The notes under the pieces are model-generated. The model did not search any database and was not told where the DNA came from. It saw only the letters and a program-made list of their open reading frames with translations. From the NCBI RefSeq assembly GCF_025290835.2, contig NZ_JAOCQD020000002.1, forward strand, positions 1,488,001 through 1,552,000: 64,000 nt of DNA. Direction: 5' to 3'. Position numbers and translations under genes: made by a program. Shown here piece after piece: positions 45,187-53,218 of the stretch; position 1 is the stretch's first letter, and each line of letters opens with the position of its first letter. The DNA comes from Aquabacterium sp. OR-4 (lineage in GTDB: Bacteria; Pseudomonadota; Gammaproteobacteria; Burkholderiales; Burkholderiaceae_C).

Positions 45187-46347
45187 ATGACTGCCCCACG
45201 AGACGACGCCACCGACGCCCTGCGCGACAGCCTGGCGCGCTGGCTGGCCGACCGCATCGACCTGAACCACCACGCCCGCGCCGATGCGCCGCCGGCCGGC
45301 CCCGCCTGGGCCGGCCTGGCCAGCGATCTGGGCCTGCTGGGTGCCGGCTTCACAGAAGGCGCTGGCGGCCTGGCCGCCGATGCCGCCGAGGCCTGGCGCA
45401 ACCACCTGGCGATCTGCGAGACCCTGGGCGAATGGCTCAGCGCCGAGCCCTACATCGGCAGCGCGGTGGTGGGCGGCGGCCTGCTGCAGCGCGCCGGCAC
45501 GGCCACCGCGCAGGCGGTGCTGGCCGAGCTGATCGACGGCCGCGCCCTGCTGGCCTGGGCCCATGCCGAACCTGGCGCGCGCGGCGACCCGGCCGATGTC
45601 TCGGCGGCGCTGCTGCCCGGTGAAGGCCGGGCCGAATGGCTGCTGCATGGCCGCAAGACGGCGGTGGTGGCCGCGCCCTGGGCCACGCACCTGGTCGTCA
45701 GCGCGCGCCGTGCCGGCCAGGCGGGCGATGCGGCGGGCCTCGACCTGATCCTGCTGCCGCTCAACGCCGCCGGCATCAGCCGCCGCGACACGCGCACGCT
45801 GGACTGCGGCGTGGCCAGCGAAATCGCCTTCGACGGCGTGGCCGTGGCCCAGGCCGATCTGCTGGCGCCTGCGGGCCAGGCCGGCCCGGCGATCGCCCGC
45901 GCGCTGGACGAGGCCGCGCTGGCCCTGTGCGCCGAAAGCCTGGGCACCACGCGGCGCCTGTTCGATGCCACGCGCAGCCACCTGCGCGAGCGCCAGCAGT
46001 TCGGCCAGCCGCTGGCCGCGTTCCAGGTGCTGCAGCACCGCCTGGCCGACATGCACATCGCGCGCGAGCTGGCCGCCGCGCTGGTGGCCGCGGTGGGCGT
46101 GCAGATCGCCGACGCGACGCTCACGCCCGAGGCGCGGGCGCTGGCCGTGTCATCGGCCAAGGTGGCGGTGGGCAAGGCCTGCCAGCGCGTGGGCGAGCAG
46201 GCGGTGCAGATGCACGGCGGCATGGGCGTGACCGAAGAGCTGGCAGTGGGCCGCTTCTTCCGCCGTGCGCTGCAGATCGAGCGCAGTGCCGGCAGCAGCG
46301 GGCAGCACCTCTTGCGCATCGTGTCGCTTCAGCACTCGTCGCCATGA
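45187..46347 (+). CDS. Acyl-CoA dehydrogenase, small subunit-like
   Basis: A 386-residue dehydrogenase that lacks much of the usual N-terminal FAD region (there is no clear TEPxxGSD) but keeps the C-terminal helical domain: LCAESLGTTRRLFDATRSHLRERQQFGQPLAAFQVLQHRLADM and QMHGGMGVTEELAVGRFFRR. This division is typical of the second subunit in two-gene acyl-CoA dehydrogenases. It is translationally coupled to the thioesterase (ATGA overlap). Confidence 0.88.
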   Translation: MTAPRDDATDALRDSLARWLADRIDLNHHARADAPPAGPAWAGLASDLGLLGAGFTEGAGGLAADAAEAWRNHLAICETLGEWLSAEPYIGSAVVGGGLLQRAGTATAQAVLAELIDGRALLAWAHAEPGARGDPADVSAALLPGEGRAEWLLHGRKTAVVAAPWATHLVVSARRAGQAGDAAGLDLILLPLNAAGISRRDTRTLDCGVASEIAFDGVAVAQADLLAPAGQAGPAIARALDEAALALCAESLGTTRRLFDATRSHLRERQQFGQPLAAFQVLQHRLADMHIARELAAALVAAVGVQIADATLTPEARALAVSSAKVAVGKACQRVGEQAVQMHGGMGVTEELAVGRFFRRALQIERSAGSSGQHLLRIVSLQHSSP

Positions 46348-47309
46348 AACGCGAAGCCTGGCGCCGTGATCCGGCGGCCTACCCGTTCCAGACCGAGATC
46401 GCCCCACGCTGGTCGGATGTGGACACGCTGCGCCACCTGAACAATGTGGCGCTGATGGGCCTGCATGGCGAAGCCCGCATGCGCTGGCTGGCCGCCTGCC
46501 TGGGCCACAGCGGTGTGGACGCCGACCAGCCGGCGCTGCGCCCGGTGAGCGTGGCCACCGACTTTGTGGCCCAGGCGCACTACCCCACGCCGCTGCAGGC
46601 CGGCGTGCGCCTGCGCGCGGTGGACGCACAAGGCTTCGAGCTGGCCACCGCGCTGTTCCAGCAGGGCCATTGCGTGGGCCTGGCGGCCACGCGCATGGCG
46701 GCCTGGCAGGACGGCCAGCCCGGCCGGCTGCCCAACGCGCTTCATGCGCGGCTCAATCAATGCCTGGCCGATCAGGCCGCCCTGCCGCCGCCGCCCGCCG
46801 GGCACACGCAGGCGCAGGCGCACGACGCGGTGATCGACCACCATGCCGCGCCGGCCGACCGCGATCACGCGCCGCCGCACTGGCATGGCATGACCACGCG
46901 CTACGCCGACCTCGATGCGCACCAGGGCCTCAGCGAGCTGGCGCTGGCACGCCTGGTGGAGCACACCCGGCTGCGCCTGCTGCGCCGCGGCACCACACAC
47001 CGGCCGGGCGCGGGCAACAGCGCGCCGGCGCTGAGCTTTCTGGTGGCGCACCTGCGGCTGCAGCTGCTGGCGCCCGGCTGGGCCGGCGGTGGTGCCTGGC
47101 AGATCGGCGCCGGCGTGGCCGAGCTGGGCCGCAGCGCGATCCGCCTGCGCAGCTGGGTGCGCGATCCCAACGACCTGGTGGCCGTGGCCGACAGCGTGCT
47201 GGTGTGCACCGACCCGGTCTCGCAGCGCCCCGCGCCGCTGGACGAGTCCACACGCCAGGCCATGCAGGCCCTGGCCATGGTGCCGGCGGCCCACCCGGCG
47301 CCGGGCTGA
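46344..47309 (+). CDS. Double-hotdog acyl-CoA thioesterase family protein
   Basis: 321 residues with two hotdog halves: PFQTEIAPRWSDVDTLRHLNNVALMGL in the first (the Asp-His-Asn pattern of 4-HBT-like thioesterases) and HGMTTRYADLDAHQGLSELALARLVEHTR in the second. It would hydrolyse or bind an acyl-CoA intermediate. The start overlaps the preceding stop by four bases. Confidence 0.85.
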   Translation: MKREAWRRDPAAYPFQTEIAPRWSDVDTLRHLNNVALMGLHGEARMRWLAACLGHSGVDADQPALRPVSVATDFVAQAHYPTPLQAGVRLRAVDAQGFELATALFQQGHCVGLAATRMAAWQDGQPGRLPNALHARLNQCLADQAALPPPPAGHTQAQAHDAVIDHHAAPADRDHAPPHWHGMTTRYADLDAHQGLSELALARLVEHTRLRLLRRGTTHRPGAGNSAPALSFLVAHLRLQLLAPGWAGGGAWQIGAGVAELGRSAIRLRSWVRDPNDLVAVADSVLVCTDPVSQRPAPLDESTRQAMQALAMVPAAHPAPG

Positions 47310-47374
47310 CATCCCGGGCTTCGTTCGCTGCCATTTCCACATGCCGGGCCCCCCGGCCCTCACCGGAGACAAGC

Positions 47375-48187
47375 ATGGCCCACGCCGCCGACGACCTGCT
47401 GTTCGAGCGCCAGCCAGACGGCCTGGCCATCCTCACCCTCAACCGCCCGGCGCGCCTGAATGCGCTGACCGGCGACACCGTGCGCGCGCTGTGCGCCCGG
47501 CTCGATGCCGTGGCCGCCGACTCCACGCTGCGGGTGCTGATCATCACTGGCGCCGGCCGCGGCTTCTGCGCCGGCTGGGACCTCACCAGCGGCTCGGCCT
47601 CGGGCAGCGGTGGCAGCGACGACGTGACCGGCTACATGGCCGGGCAAGAGCTGTTTGCCGGCATGGTCAAGCGCGTGCGCGCGCTCGACAAGGTGGTGAT
47701 CGCCGCGGTCAACGGCGTGGCCGTGGGCGCCGGCCTGGCGCTCACGCTGGCCAGCGACATCCGCCTCGCGGCGCGCTCGGCCAGCTTCCACATCGGGGCC
47801 ATCCGCATCGGCCTGACGGCGGGTGAATGTGGCATCAGCTACCACCTGCCACGCCTGGTGGGCGCGGCGCGCGCCTTCGAGCTGATGCTCACCGGCCGCC
47901 CGGTGCCAGCCGATGAGGCCGGCCAGATCGGCCTGGTGGCCCGCGTGGTGGACGACGCCGCGCTGCTGGCCGAGGCCCTGGCCATGGCCCGGGCCGTGCT
48001 GCGCAACAGCCCCTATGCCACGCGCCACACCAAGCAGCTGATGTGGGCCAACCTCGAGGCGCCCAGCCTCGATGCCGCCATCGAGCTGGAAAACCGAGCC
48101 CAGGTATTGGCCCTGTGCACGCAGGATTTCAAGGAGGCCGCCAAGGCCTTTGCCGAGAAACGCCCGCCGGTGTTCACCGGGCGTTGA
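47375..48187 (+). CDS. Enoyl-CoA hydratase/isomerase family protein
   Basis: 270 residues: [39 protein letters not shown] and the distinctive [23 protein letters not shown], which is also found in the 52351 paralogue as FIRIGLTACDMGVSYFLPRMVGA. The C-terminus is KRPPVFTGR. It ends the binding-protein operon. CGGAG precedes the ATG. Confidence 0.92.
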   Translation: MAHAADDLLFERQPDGLAILTLNRPARLNALTGDTVRALCARLDAVAADSTLRVLIITGAGRGFCAGWDLTSGSASGSGGSDDVTGYMAGQELFAGMVKRVRALDKVVIAAVNGVAVGAGLALTLASDIRLAARSASFHIGAIRIGLTAGECGISYHLPRLVGAARAFELMLTGRPVPADEAGQIGLVARVVDDAALLAEALAMARAVLRNSPYATRHTKQLMWANLEAPSLDAAIELENRAQVLALCTQDFKEAAKAFAEKRPPVFTGR

Positions 48188-48272
48188 CCCACCCCCGTAG
48201 CGCCTGCGGCGCCTCCCCCTCAAGGGGGCGCCGCCAGTGGCCCGGCGAAGCCGGTTCCACGACGGCCGCTGG
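48188..48272 (+). repeat. Intergenic palindromic repeat, family A (copy 4)
   Basis: Directly after the hydratase stop: CCCACCCCCGTAGCGCCTGC, then CCAGTGG and CCGCTGG arms (a G-T wobble keeps the pairing). Operator site 3 follows within 15 bp. Confidence 0.85.
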
Positions 48273-48284
48273 GTCAACAGTCAC

Positions 48285-48302
48285 TTCGTCTCTTCCGACG
48301 AT
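48285..48302. promoter_or_regulatory. Predicted LuxR operator, site 3
   Basis: TTCGTCT-CTTC-CGACGAT, one arm imperfect, 55 bp upstream of the racemase start. An AACATC stretch lies 23 bases downstream at the -10 position. Confidence 0.5.
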
Positions 48303-48357
48303 GGCCGGCGCCGCCGGTCTTTTGCAACATCGGGCACTGACTGACAGGAGAGCCACG

Positions 48358-49443
48358 ATGGCAGGTTCCGCCGCTGGGCCATTGGCCGGGGTGAAGGTGA
48401 TCGAGATGGCCGGCATCGGCCCGGGCCCGTTTGCGGCCATGGTGCTGGCCGATCTGGGCGCCGATGTGCTGCGCATCACGCGCCCGGGCACACCGCTGCA
48501 GCCCAGTGACATCACCACCCGCAGCCGCCGCCAGCTGGCGCTCGATCTGCGCCAGCCCGAGGCGGTGGCGTCGCTGCTGCAACTGGTGGCCCAGGCCGAT
48601 CTGCTGATCGAGGGCTTTCGCCCCGGCGTGATGGAGCGCCTGGGCCTGGGCCCCGAGGTGTGCGCCGCGCGCAACCCCAGGCTGGTGTTCGGCCGCATGA
48701 CCGGCTGGGGACAGCATGGCCCGCTGGCCCAGGCCGCCGGGCACGACATCAACTACATCGCCATCACCGGGGCGCTGCATGCCATCGGCCGCAGTGGTGA
48801 ATCGCCGGTGCCGCCGCTGAACTACGTGGGCGATTTCGGCGGCGGCGGCATGCTGCTGCTGGTGGGCGTGCTGGCCGCGCTGCACGAGGCCCGCGCCTCC
48901 GGCCGGGGCCAGGTGGTGGACGCCGCGATGACCGACGGCACCTCGCTGCTGTCGGCCTTCATGTACGGCTTTCATGCCGCCGGCCGCTGGAGCAACCAGC
49001 GCGGCGAGAACATGCTCGACGGCGGGGCGCACTTCTACGACACCTACGCCTGCGCCGATGGCAAGTACGTGGCCGTGGGCGCCATCGAGCCGCAGTTTTA
49101 TGCTGAGCTGCGCCAGCGCTGCGGCATCGACGACCCGATGTTCGACGGCCAGATGGATGCGGCGCGCTGGCCGCTGCTGAAGCTGCGCCTGGCCGACGTG
49201 TTTCGCACCAAGACCCGCGACGAGTGGTGCGCGCTGCTCGAAGGCAGCGACGCCTGCTTTGCCCCGGTGCTCGACTGGGACGAGGCGCCGCAGCATGCGC
49301 ACAACCGGGCGCGGGAGACGTTTGTCACCGTGGGTGGGGTGGTGCAGCCGGCGCCGGCGCCGCGCTTCTCGCGCACGGCTTCTGCCACGCCGACGGCGCC
49401 CGTGGCCACCTCGCTGGAAGACGCATTGGCGAGCTGGCGCTGA
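48358..49443 (+). CDS. Alpha-methylacyl-CoA racemase (CaiB/BaiF family)
   Basis: A 361-residue enzyme that epimerises 2-methyl-branched acyl-CoA so that beta-oxidation can proceed. The three catalytic positions of the family are intact: H129 in [15 protein letters not shown]159 in [10 protein letters not shown] and E244 in [25 protein letters not shown] and [13 protein letters not shown] are also typical, which argues for a racemase rather than a CoA-transferase. AGGAG precedes the ATG. It heads the operon of ligase, dehydrogenase and hydratase. Confidence 0.93.
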   Translation: MAGSAAGPLAGVKVIEMAGIGPGPFAAMVLADLGADVLRITRPGTPLQPSDITTRSRRQLALDLRQPEAVASLLQLVAQADLLIEGFRPGVMERLGLGPEVCAARNPRLVFGRMTGWGQHGPLAQAAGHDINYIAITGALHAIGRSGESPVPPLNYVGDFGGGGMLLLVGVLAALHEARASGRGQVVDAAMTDGTSLLSAFMYGFHAAGRWSNQRGENMLDGGAHFYDTYACADGKYVAVGAIEPQFYAELRQRCGIDDPMFDGQMDAARWPLLKLRLADVFRTKTRDEWCALLEGSDACFAPVLDWDEAPQHAHNRARETFVTVGGVVQPAPAPRFSRTASATPTAPVATSLEDALASWR

Positions 49444-49459
49444 AATCAAAGGCACAACC

Positions 49460-51028
49460 ATGTACCTGACCCAAGCCGTCCACAAGGGCGTACGCGAACG
49501 CCCCAACGACATTGCCGCCGTCTTCGGCACCGAGCAGCTCAGCCGCAGACAGCTCGCTGAACGCGTGGCCCGGCTCGCCGGCGCGCTGCAATCCCAGGGT
49601 GTGCAGCCCGGTGACCGCGTCGGCATGCTGGGCCTCAACAGCATCCGCTACCTCGAGTTCTTCTACGGCACCTGGTGGGCCGGCGGCGCGGTGAACCCGG
49701 TCAACATCCGCTGGAGCCCGGCCGAGGTGGCCTACTCGCTCGACGACTGCGACACCCGCATCCTGCTGGTCGACGATGCTTTTGCCGCCATGGTGCCGGC
49801 ACTGCGCGCGCAGAGCCGCTCGCTGACGACCGTGATCCACTGCGGCACCGGCCCCACGCCCGAAGGCGCACTGAGCTACGAGGCGCTGATGGCCGCGGCC
49901 ACGCCGGTGCCCGATGCCTGCCGCCACGACGCCGACCTGGCCGCCATCATGTACACCGGTGGCACCACCGGCCGGCCCAAGGGCGTGATGCTGAGCCACG
50001 GCAACCTGTTCGTGAACGCGCTGTCGGGCTCGGCGGCCATACCGCGCGCGCCCTTCACCAGCGGCCTGGTGGTCTCGCCGATGTTCCATGTGGCCGGCTG
50101 CGGCCTCAGCATCATCCTGATGATGCGCCTGGGCACCGCGGTGATCGTGCCGGGCTTCGACGAGCTGGCCATCCTGCAGGCCGTGCAGCAGCACCGGCCG
50201 GCCGAGATGTTTCTGGTGCCGATGATGATCCGGCGGCTGATCGAGCACCCGCGCTTTGCGCAGTTCGATCTCTCGTGCATCCAGCTGGTGCTGTATGGCG
50301 CCGCGCCCATCGAGGCCGCGCTGCTCGAGGCCGCGATGGCCGCGCTGCCCAATGCCGGCTTCGCCCAGGCCTACGGCATGACCGAGCTGTCGCCCACCAT
50401 CACGCTGCTGAGCCCGAAAGACCACCTGCCCGGCCCGGAGGGTTCGCAACTTCAGGCCACGCGCCTGCGCGCCGCCGGCCGGCCGGTGCCGATTGCCGAG
50501 GTGCGCATCGTCGACCCCGACGACAACGAAGTACCCATCGGCCAGGTGGGCGAGATCTGCGCCCGCGGCCCGATGGTGATGCAGGGCTACTGGAACAAGC
50601 CGGCCGAGACCGCCGCCGCGCTGAAGGGCGGCTGGATGCACACCGGCGACGGCGGCCGGCTCGATGCCGACGGCTACCTCTACGTGGTGGACCGCATCAA
50701 GGACATGATCGTCACCGGCGGCGAGAACGTGTACTCGGCCGAGGTGGAAAACGCGCTGGCCAGCCTGGACGGCGTGCAGCAGTGCGCCGTGATCGGCGTG
50801 CCCGACGAGCAATGGGGCGAGCGCGTGCACGCGGTGATCGTGCGGCGCGAGGGCAGCGATGTCAGCGAGGCCAGCGTCATCGCCCACTGCAAGACCCTGA
50901 TTGCCGGCTACAAGTGCCCGCGCAGCGTGGAGTTTCGAACCGAGATGCCGATGTCGGCCGCCGGCAAGCTGCAGAAGTTTGCGCTGCGCGAGCCCTACTG
51001 GGCCGGCAAGAACCGTCGCGTGAACTAG
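49460..51028 (+). CDS. Acyl-CoA synthetase (AMP-forming)
   Basis: A 522-residue ligase: AIMYTGGTTGRPKGVMLSHGN, VSPMFHVAGCGLSIILMMRLG, AYGMTELSPTITLLS, MHTGDGGRLDADGYLYVVDRIKDMIVTGGENVYS, and catalytic Lys in MSAAGKLQKFALRE. It is similar in build to the 42196 ligase but clearly a different subfamily. It starts 16 bp after the racemase and lacks a strong ribosome site, so coupling is likely. Confidence 0.94.
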   Translation: MYLTQAVHKGVRERPNDIAAVFGTEQLSRRQLAERVARLAGALQSQGVQPGDRVGMLGLNSIRYLEFFYGTWWAGGAVNPVNIRWSPAEVAYSLDDCDTRILLVDDAFAAMVPALRAQSRSLTTVIHCGTGPTPEGALSYEALMAAATPVPDACRHDADLAAIMYTGGTTGRPKGVMLSHGNLFVNALSGSAAIPRAPFTSGLVVSPMFHVAGCGLSIILMMRLGTAVIVPGFDELAILQAVQQHRPAEMFLVPMMIRRLIEHPRFAQFDLSCIQLVLYGAAPIEAALLEAAMAALPNAGFAQAYGMTELSPTITLLSPKDHLPGPEGSQLQATRLRAAGRPVPIAEVRIVDPDDNEVPIGQVGEICARGPMVMQGYWNKPAETAAALKGGWMHTGDGGRLDADGYLYVVDRIKDMIVTGGENVYSAEVENALASLDGVQQCAVIGVPDEQWGERVHAVIVRREGSDVSEASVIAHCKTLIAGYKCPRSVEFRTEMPMSAAGKLQKFALREPYWAGKNRRVN

Positions 51029-51088
51029 GGCCCCACCGTGGGGGGAAGCTCAGTTCCTTGGGTCGGCCCGGCGGAACCGAGTCCCGCC
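51029..51088 (+). repeat. Intergenic palindromic repeat, family C (copy 2)
   Basis: Directly after the ligase stop: CCCCACCGTGGGG, then CTCAGTTCC...GGAACCGAG around TTGGGTCGGCCCGGC. The TTCC/GGAA pair replaces TCCC/GGGA of the other copies, a compensatory change. Confidence 0.7.
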
Positions 51089-51097
51089 GACAACATC

Positions 51098-51141
51098 ACC
51101 ACAACACCCCCAACCACAACACCCCCAACCACAACACCCCA
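51098..51141 (+). repeat. Tandem 15-bp repeat, three units
   Basis: ACCACAACACCCCCA, two full units and a third that diverges at its end, stopping 7 bp before the dehydrogenase ATG. It leaves no room for a Shine-Dalgarno site. Confidence 0.95.
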
Positions 51142-51148
51142 AAGCACC

Positions 51149-52318
51149 ATGGCACTGGACCTGAAGCGCTCCTGGAGCGACCCCGACCTCGACCAGTTTC
51201 GCGACACCGCGGCGCGCTTCGTCGACAGCGAGCTGGTGCCCGACGACGAGGCCGCGCGCCAGCGTGGCAACGTGGGCCATGCCGTGTGGCGCAAGGCCGG
51301 CGAGCTGGGCCTGCTGTGCACCGACATCCCCGAGCAGTACGGCGGCGGCGGTGGCGATTTCCGCCACGAGGCCACGATCACCGAAGAATGTGCGCGCCGC
51401 GGCATCAGCGGCTGGGCTCACTCGGTGCACTCGATCGTGGCCCACTACTTTCTGAACCACGGCACCGAGGCCCAGAAGCAGAAGTACCTGCCCCGCCTGG
51501 CCCGCGGCGAGCTGGTGGGCGCCATCGCCATGACCGAGCCCGGCGCCGGCAGCGATCTGCAGGGCATCCGCGCCCGCGCCGACCAGGTGGACGGCGGCTA
51601 TCTGCTCAACGGCAGCAAGACCTTCATCACCAACGGCTTCCTGGCCGGCGTGGTGCTGGTGGTGTGCAAGACCGACCCCACCCTGGGCGCCAAGGGCACC
51701 TCGATCCTGATCGTCGAGACCGGCCGCCACGCCGGTGGCCCGGGCGACACGCCGGGTTTCCGCGTCGGCCGCGTGCTCGACAAGATGGGCATGAAGAGCC
51801 AGGACACCTCGGAGCTGTTTTTTGCCGATGTGCGCCTCTCGGACGACGCTTTGCTGGGCGGCAAGCCCGGCCAGGGCTTCTTCCAGCTGATGGGCGACCT
51901 GCCGTATGAGCGGCTGTTCATCGGCGTGGGCGCCGTGGCCGGCATGGAGGGTGCCTACGAGGCCACGCTGGCCTATGTGCGCGAGCGCAAGGCCTTTGGC
52001 CAGACGGTGGCCGACTTCCAGAACACCAAGTTCAAGCTGGCCGAGGTGGCCACGCAAATCGCCGTGGGCCGCGCCTTCATGGACAAGTGCGTGGAGCAGA
52101 TCGTGGCCGGCACGCTGGACACCGCCACCGCCAGCATGGCCAAGCTGTGGGGCGCCGAGACGCAGGGGCGGGTGCTGGACGAGCTGCTGCAGCTGCACGG
52201 CGGCTACGGCTTCATGAACGAGTACCTGGTGACCCGCATGTATGCCGACGCCCGCGTGCAGCGCATCTACGGCGGCACCAGCGAGATCATGAAGGAAGTG
52301 ATCTCCCGCGCGCTCTGA
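51149..52318 (+). CDS. Acyl-CoA dehydrogenase, LCAD-like
   Basis: 389 residues: AMTEPGAGSDLQGIRARA, NGSKTFITNGFLAGVVLVV, QDTSELFFADVRL. As in long-chain and isovaleryl-type enzymes, the C-terminal motif is IYGGTSEIMKEVISR, without the Glu of YEGT; the catalytic Glu should instead be in ERLFIGVGAVAGMEGAYEATLAYVRERKAFG. M38 of the longer frame was taken as start because the upstream part is tandem repeat. Confidence 0.93.
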   Translation: MALDLKRSWSDPDLDQFRDTAARFVDSELVPDDEAARQRGNVGHAVWRKAGELGLLCTDIPEQYGGGGGDFRHEATITEECARRGISGWAHSVHSIVAHYFLNHGTEAQKQKYLPRLARGELVGAIAMTEPGAGSDLQGIRARADQVDGGYLLNGSKTFITNGFLAGVVLVVCKTDPTLGAKGTSILIVETGRHAGGPGDTPGFRVGRVLDKMGMKSQDTSELFFADVRLSDDALLGGKPGQGFFQLMGDLPYERLFIGVGAVAGMEGAYEATLAYVRERKAFGQTVADFQNTKFKLAEVATQIAVGRAFMDKCVEQIVAGTLDTATASMAKLWGAETQGRVLDELLQLHGGYGFMNEYLVTRMYADARVQRIYGGTSEIMKEVISRAL

Positions 52319-52350
52319 TCATCCATCGGCACCAGAACCCAGGCTTCAAA

Positions 52351-53139
52351 ATGAGCGTTCTTCTTGTCCACGAGGAAGGCCAGGTCGCCTGGCTGACGAT
52401 GAACCGGCCGGAGCGCCTGAACGCGATGGACGAGAGCCTGGTGACCGCGCTGCGCGAGTACATGCAGGCGCTCTACCAGCGGCCCGAGATCCGCGTGGTG
52501 GTGCTGCAGGGCGCGGGCCGCGCCTTCTGCGCCGGGCTCGACCTGAAAGAGCGCGCGCCCGCCGGGCGCCGCGGCGCAGCCGATGTGCTGAAGCACCAGC
52601 GCAGCATCCGCGACATCATGCTGGCCATGCGGCGCTGCCCGCAGCCCATCATCAGCGTGGTGCAGGGCGCGGCCTCGGGCGGCGGCTTCGGCCTGGCGCT
52701 GGCCAGTGACATCCGCCTGGCCACGCCCGAGGCGCGCTTCAACGCCGCCTTCATCCGCATCGGCCTCACCGCCTGCGACATGGGCGTGAGCTACTTTCTG
52801 CCGCGCATGGTGGGTGCTTCAGTGGCGGCTGAGCTGATGCTCACCGGGCGCTTTCTCGGTGCCCAGCGCGCGCTGGCGCTGGGCCTGGTGAGCCAAGTGG
52901 CCGAGCTGCCCGAGTTGCAGGCCGAAGCCCGCTCACTGGTGGCCGACATGCTGCGCACCACGCCGATGGGCTTGTCGCTCACCAAGGACTGCCTGAACTT
53001 CAGCATCGACGCGCCCAGCTTCGATGCGGCCATCGCGATGGAAGACCGCAACCAGGTGCTCAGCAGCCAGAGCGAGGATTTCCAGGAAGGCATGCGTGCC
53101 TTCCTCGACAAGCGCGAACCGCGCTACCAGGGGCGCTGA
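52351..53139 (+). CDS. Enoyl-CoA hydratase/isomerase family protein
   Basis: 262 residues: [76 protein letters not shown], and C-terminal KREPRYQGR. It is a clear paralogue of the 47375 gene. It begins 32 bp after the dehydrogenase stop and ends the racemase operon. Confidence 0.92.
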   Translation: MSVLLVHEEGQVAWLTMNRPERLNAMDESLVTALREYMQALYQRPEIRVVVLQGAGRAFCAGLDLKERAPAGRRGAADVLKHQRSIRDIMLAMRRCPQPIISVVQGAASGGGFGLALASDIRLATPEARFNAAFIRIGLTACDMGVSYFLPRMVGASVAAELMLTGRFLGAQRALALGLVSQVAELPELQAEARSLVADMLRTTPMGLSLTKDCLNFSIDAPSFDAAIAMEDRNQVLSSQSEDFQEGMRAFLDKREPRYQGR

Positions 53140-53218
53140 GCCCGCCACGGCCCGCGCACTGGCGCCGGCCGCGTGGCCGCACGCCCGCGCGGCGCACTGG
53201 CACGGTGCTTGCTGCCCC

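Noticed and set aside
48358..49443. CaiB-family gene as a formyl-CoA or carnitine CoA-transferase
   Set aside because: The His, Asp and Glu positions of alpha-methylacyl-CoA racemase are all present at the expected spacing.
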